The notes under the pieces are model-generated. The model was not told where the DNA came from. It made no database searches and saw nothing but the letters and a program-made list of their open reading frames with translations. This document shows, one piece after another, positions 7,283 through 8,115 of a DNA stretch of 8,115 nt (the stretch's first letter is position 1; each line of letters opens with the position of its first letter). The stretch is from Nitrospirota bacterium (GTDB lineage Bacteria; Nitrospirota; JAOUDF01): assembly GCA_029859385.1 (NCBI GenBank), contig JAOUDF010000115.1, positions 1 through 8,115 of the forward strand, in the 5' to 3' direction. The position numbers were made by a program, and so were the translations under genes.

Positions 7283-7358
7283 GGGCCGCTAGCTCAGTTG
7301 GTAGAGCACCGCCCTTTTAAGGCGAGGGTCGTAGGTTCGAATCCTACGCGGCTCACCA
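7283..7358 (+). tRNA. tRNA-Lys (anticodon TTT)
   Basis: A 76-base cloverleaf with encoded CCA. Acceptor arm GGGCCGC pairs with GCGGCTC (one G-U pair). D arm GCTC/GAGC encloses AGTTGGTA. The anticodon loop CTTTTAA gives TTT. The T arm GTAGG/CCTAC encloses TTCGAAT. Discriminator base A precedes CCA. The anticodon stem CCGCC/GGCGA has a C27-A43 mismatch at its outer end; the other pairs are intact. It decodes AAA and AAG lysine codons. It shares a promoter with tRNA-Glu, five bases downstream. Confidence 0.98.
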
Positions 7359-7363
7359 TAGTT

Positions 7364-7441
7364 GTCCCCATCGTCTAGCCCGGCCTAGGACACCGCCCTT
7401 TCACGGCGGCGACAGGGGTTCGAATCCCCTTGGGGACGCCA
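7364..7441 (+). tRNA. tRNA-Glu (anticodon TTC)
   Basis: A 78-base tRNA with encoded CCA. Acceptor GTCCCCA pairs with TGGGGAC. The D arm has an enlarged loop (CCCGGCC region). Anticodon stem CCGCC/GGCGG closes loop CTTTCAC, giving TTC. T arm AGGGG/CCCCT encloses TTCGAAT, and discriminator G precedes CCA. It reads glutamate codons GAA and GAG. It is the second gene of the two-tRNA transcript and ends six bases before a hairpin terminator. Confidence 0.98.
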
Positions 7442-7446
7442 AAATC

Positions 7447-7480
7447 AAAAAAGGACTGCTCAAATTGGGCAGTCCTTTTT
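7447..7480. terminator. Bidirectional rho-independent terminator
   Basis: GGACTGCTC (7453-7461) and GGGCAGTCC (7467-7475) form a 9-bp stem with one G-U pair and a 5-base loop AAATT. It is flanked by A6 on the left and T5 on the right, so each strand presents a hairpin followed by a U-run. It ends the tRNA transcript going right and, in the other direction, the coiled-coil gene that stops at 7513. Confidence 0.93.
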
Positions 7481-7512
7481 GCGTTTCAGCATCTGTACTT
7501 TTAAACTCCAGT

Positions 7513-8115
7513 TTAACGCACCGCAAGGCTCCGATACTTGACGGACAGTTCATGATTCTCCCGCCGGACACTGTCACATTCCGCGGCAACCTGACGGGCA
7601 TAGGCAAGAAGCTTGTTGTAACGCGACACACCGGAATTGTACCTGTCCACCACCGTACTATCCTGTATCCCGCCTCCCTCGATTGCAGCCTTGTCCCTTG
7701 CAAGATCCTTTTCTCTCTTTTCAAGTTCCTTCATGAGGCCTGCCAGTTTTTCTTCCATCCGGGCGAGGACAACATTGCCGGAAGCCATCCGCGACTCAAG
7801 CGCTCTGAGGGCGGTGCGCCTGTCTGCATTAGAGGCAAAACCTCCCAACGCGTTCTCTTCTTTTTGAGCGAGCGATACCGGCTCGATTGACGCAGCCCGG
7901 TCAAGGGCCGCTTCGGGCACTGACGCCGATGCCGTATCAACCGCCTTTGCTTGAGGCGTCACTGTCGGCATTGCTTTAGCCATCATTGTTTCAGGTTTTG
8001 CCGATGGCTTGACACGCTTGGCGACTGTTTCCTTCTTGGCAACCGACCTAGACCGAGCTGTCCGTATTTCCTTCTTTGAGGAAGTTTTGGCGCGCACCTC
8101 TTTCGCGTCACGTTT
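7513..8115 (-). CDS. Basic, coiled-coil protein of unknown function (partial, N-terminus probably beyond right edge)
   Basis: Open from the right edge to a TAA or similar stop at 7513. The only in-window early start is a GTG at 8097 (194 residues from there). It has no properly spaced ribosome-binding site, and the frame continues open upstream to the edge, so the real start is probably outside. Numbered from the GTG: residues 1-55 are low-complexity and rich in K, R, A, S, T and P. Residues 56-90 are more acidic and alanine-rich. Residues 92-140 form a charged heptad-like helix (RALESRMASGNVVLARMEEK, then LMKELEKREKDLARDK). A GGG turn lies at 141-143. Residues 146-190 form a second helix containing VVDRYNSGVSRYNKLL. 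No catalytic motif or membrane segment is visible. The basic tail could bind nucleic acid or cell wall, or be a linker after an N-terminal anchor not seen here. I do not recognise the family. It converges on the tRNA unit and shares its terminator. Confidence 0.7.
   Translation of the reverse strand, partial: KRDAKEVRAKTSSKKEIRTARSRSVAKKETVAKRVKPSAKPETMMAKAMPTVTPQAKAVDTASASVPEAALDRAASIEPVSLAQKEENALGGFASNADRRTALRALESRMASGNVVLARMEEKLAGLMKELEKREKDLARDKAAIEGGGIQDSTVVDRYNSGVSRYNKLLAYARQVAAECDSVRRENHELSVKYRSLAVR

Noticed and set aside
7283..7512. Integration site or mobile element next to the tRNA genes
   Set aside because: Both tRNAs are intact, no partial tRNA 3'-end duplicate or integrase is present, and a normal terminator follows directly.
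7465..7890. A 141-codon plus-strand frame after the tRNAs
   Set aside because: It starts inside the terminator hairpin and is antisense to the coiled-coil gene, which has the more protein-like composition and heptad pattern.

Overview
The window reads as ordinary chromosomal sequence from a Gram-negative bacterium. Base composition is moderately GC-rich, coding density is high, and there are no transposase, integrase, phage or CRISPR signatures. The GyrB carries the long insert known from proteobacterial gyrases, and a WaaP-type lipopolysaccharide kinase sits beside a GT-B glycosyltransferase. The overall look (gyrB-gyrA order, GT plus Kdo/WaaP-like kinase, tRNA sequences) suggests a deltaproteobacterium of the Geobacter/Desulfuromonas kind. 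That placement is a judgement from sequence style, not a search result.

Layout, left to right. (1) 1-802, minus strand: the first 267 codons of a Kdo/WaaP-family kinase, cut by the left edge. (2) 799-1971, minus: a family-4-type glycosyltransferase whose stop overlaps the kinase start (ATGA). (3) 1983-4469, minus: gyrA. (4) 4470-4592: the gyrB-gyrA gap, filled largely by a palindromic repeat element. (5) 4593-7100, minus: gyrB, which begins at TTG or, nine codons further in, at GTG. (6) 7101-7282: divergent regulatory region, with the gyrB leader on the minus strand and a tRNA promoter on the plus strand. (7) 7283-7441, plus: tRNA-Lys(TTT) and tRNA-Glu(TTC), five bases apart. (8) 7447-7480: a strong bidirectional terminator. 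(9) 7513 to the right edge, minus: the C-terminal part of a basic, coiled-coil protein of unknown function.

How it fits together. gyrB, gyrA, the glycosyltransferase and the kinase all run leftward. There is no intrinsic terminator between them, and the gaps are 123 bp, 11 bp and a 4-bp overlap, so they can form one transcription unit in which two envelope-glycoconjugate genes ride behind DNA gyrase. The tRNA pair is transcribed the other way from its own sigma-70-type promoter. It converges on the coiled-coil gene, and the shared terminator separates the two.

I found no undescribed system here. The points most worth a second look are the palindromic repeat inside the gyrase operon, the doubled start site of gyrB, the tRNA genes in the place where recF often sits, and the unidentified coiled-coil protein.
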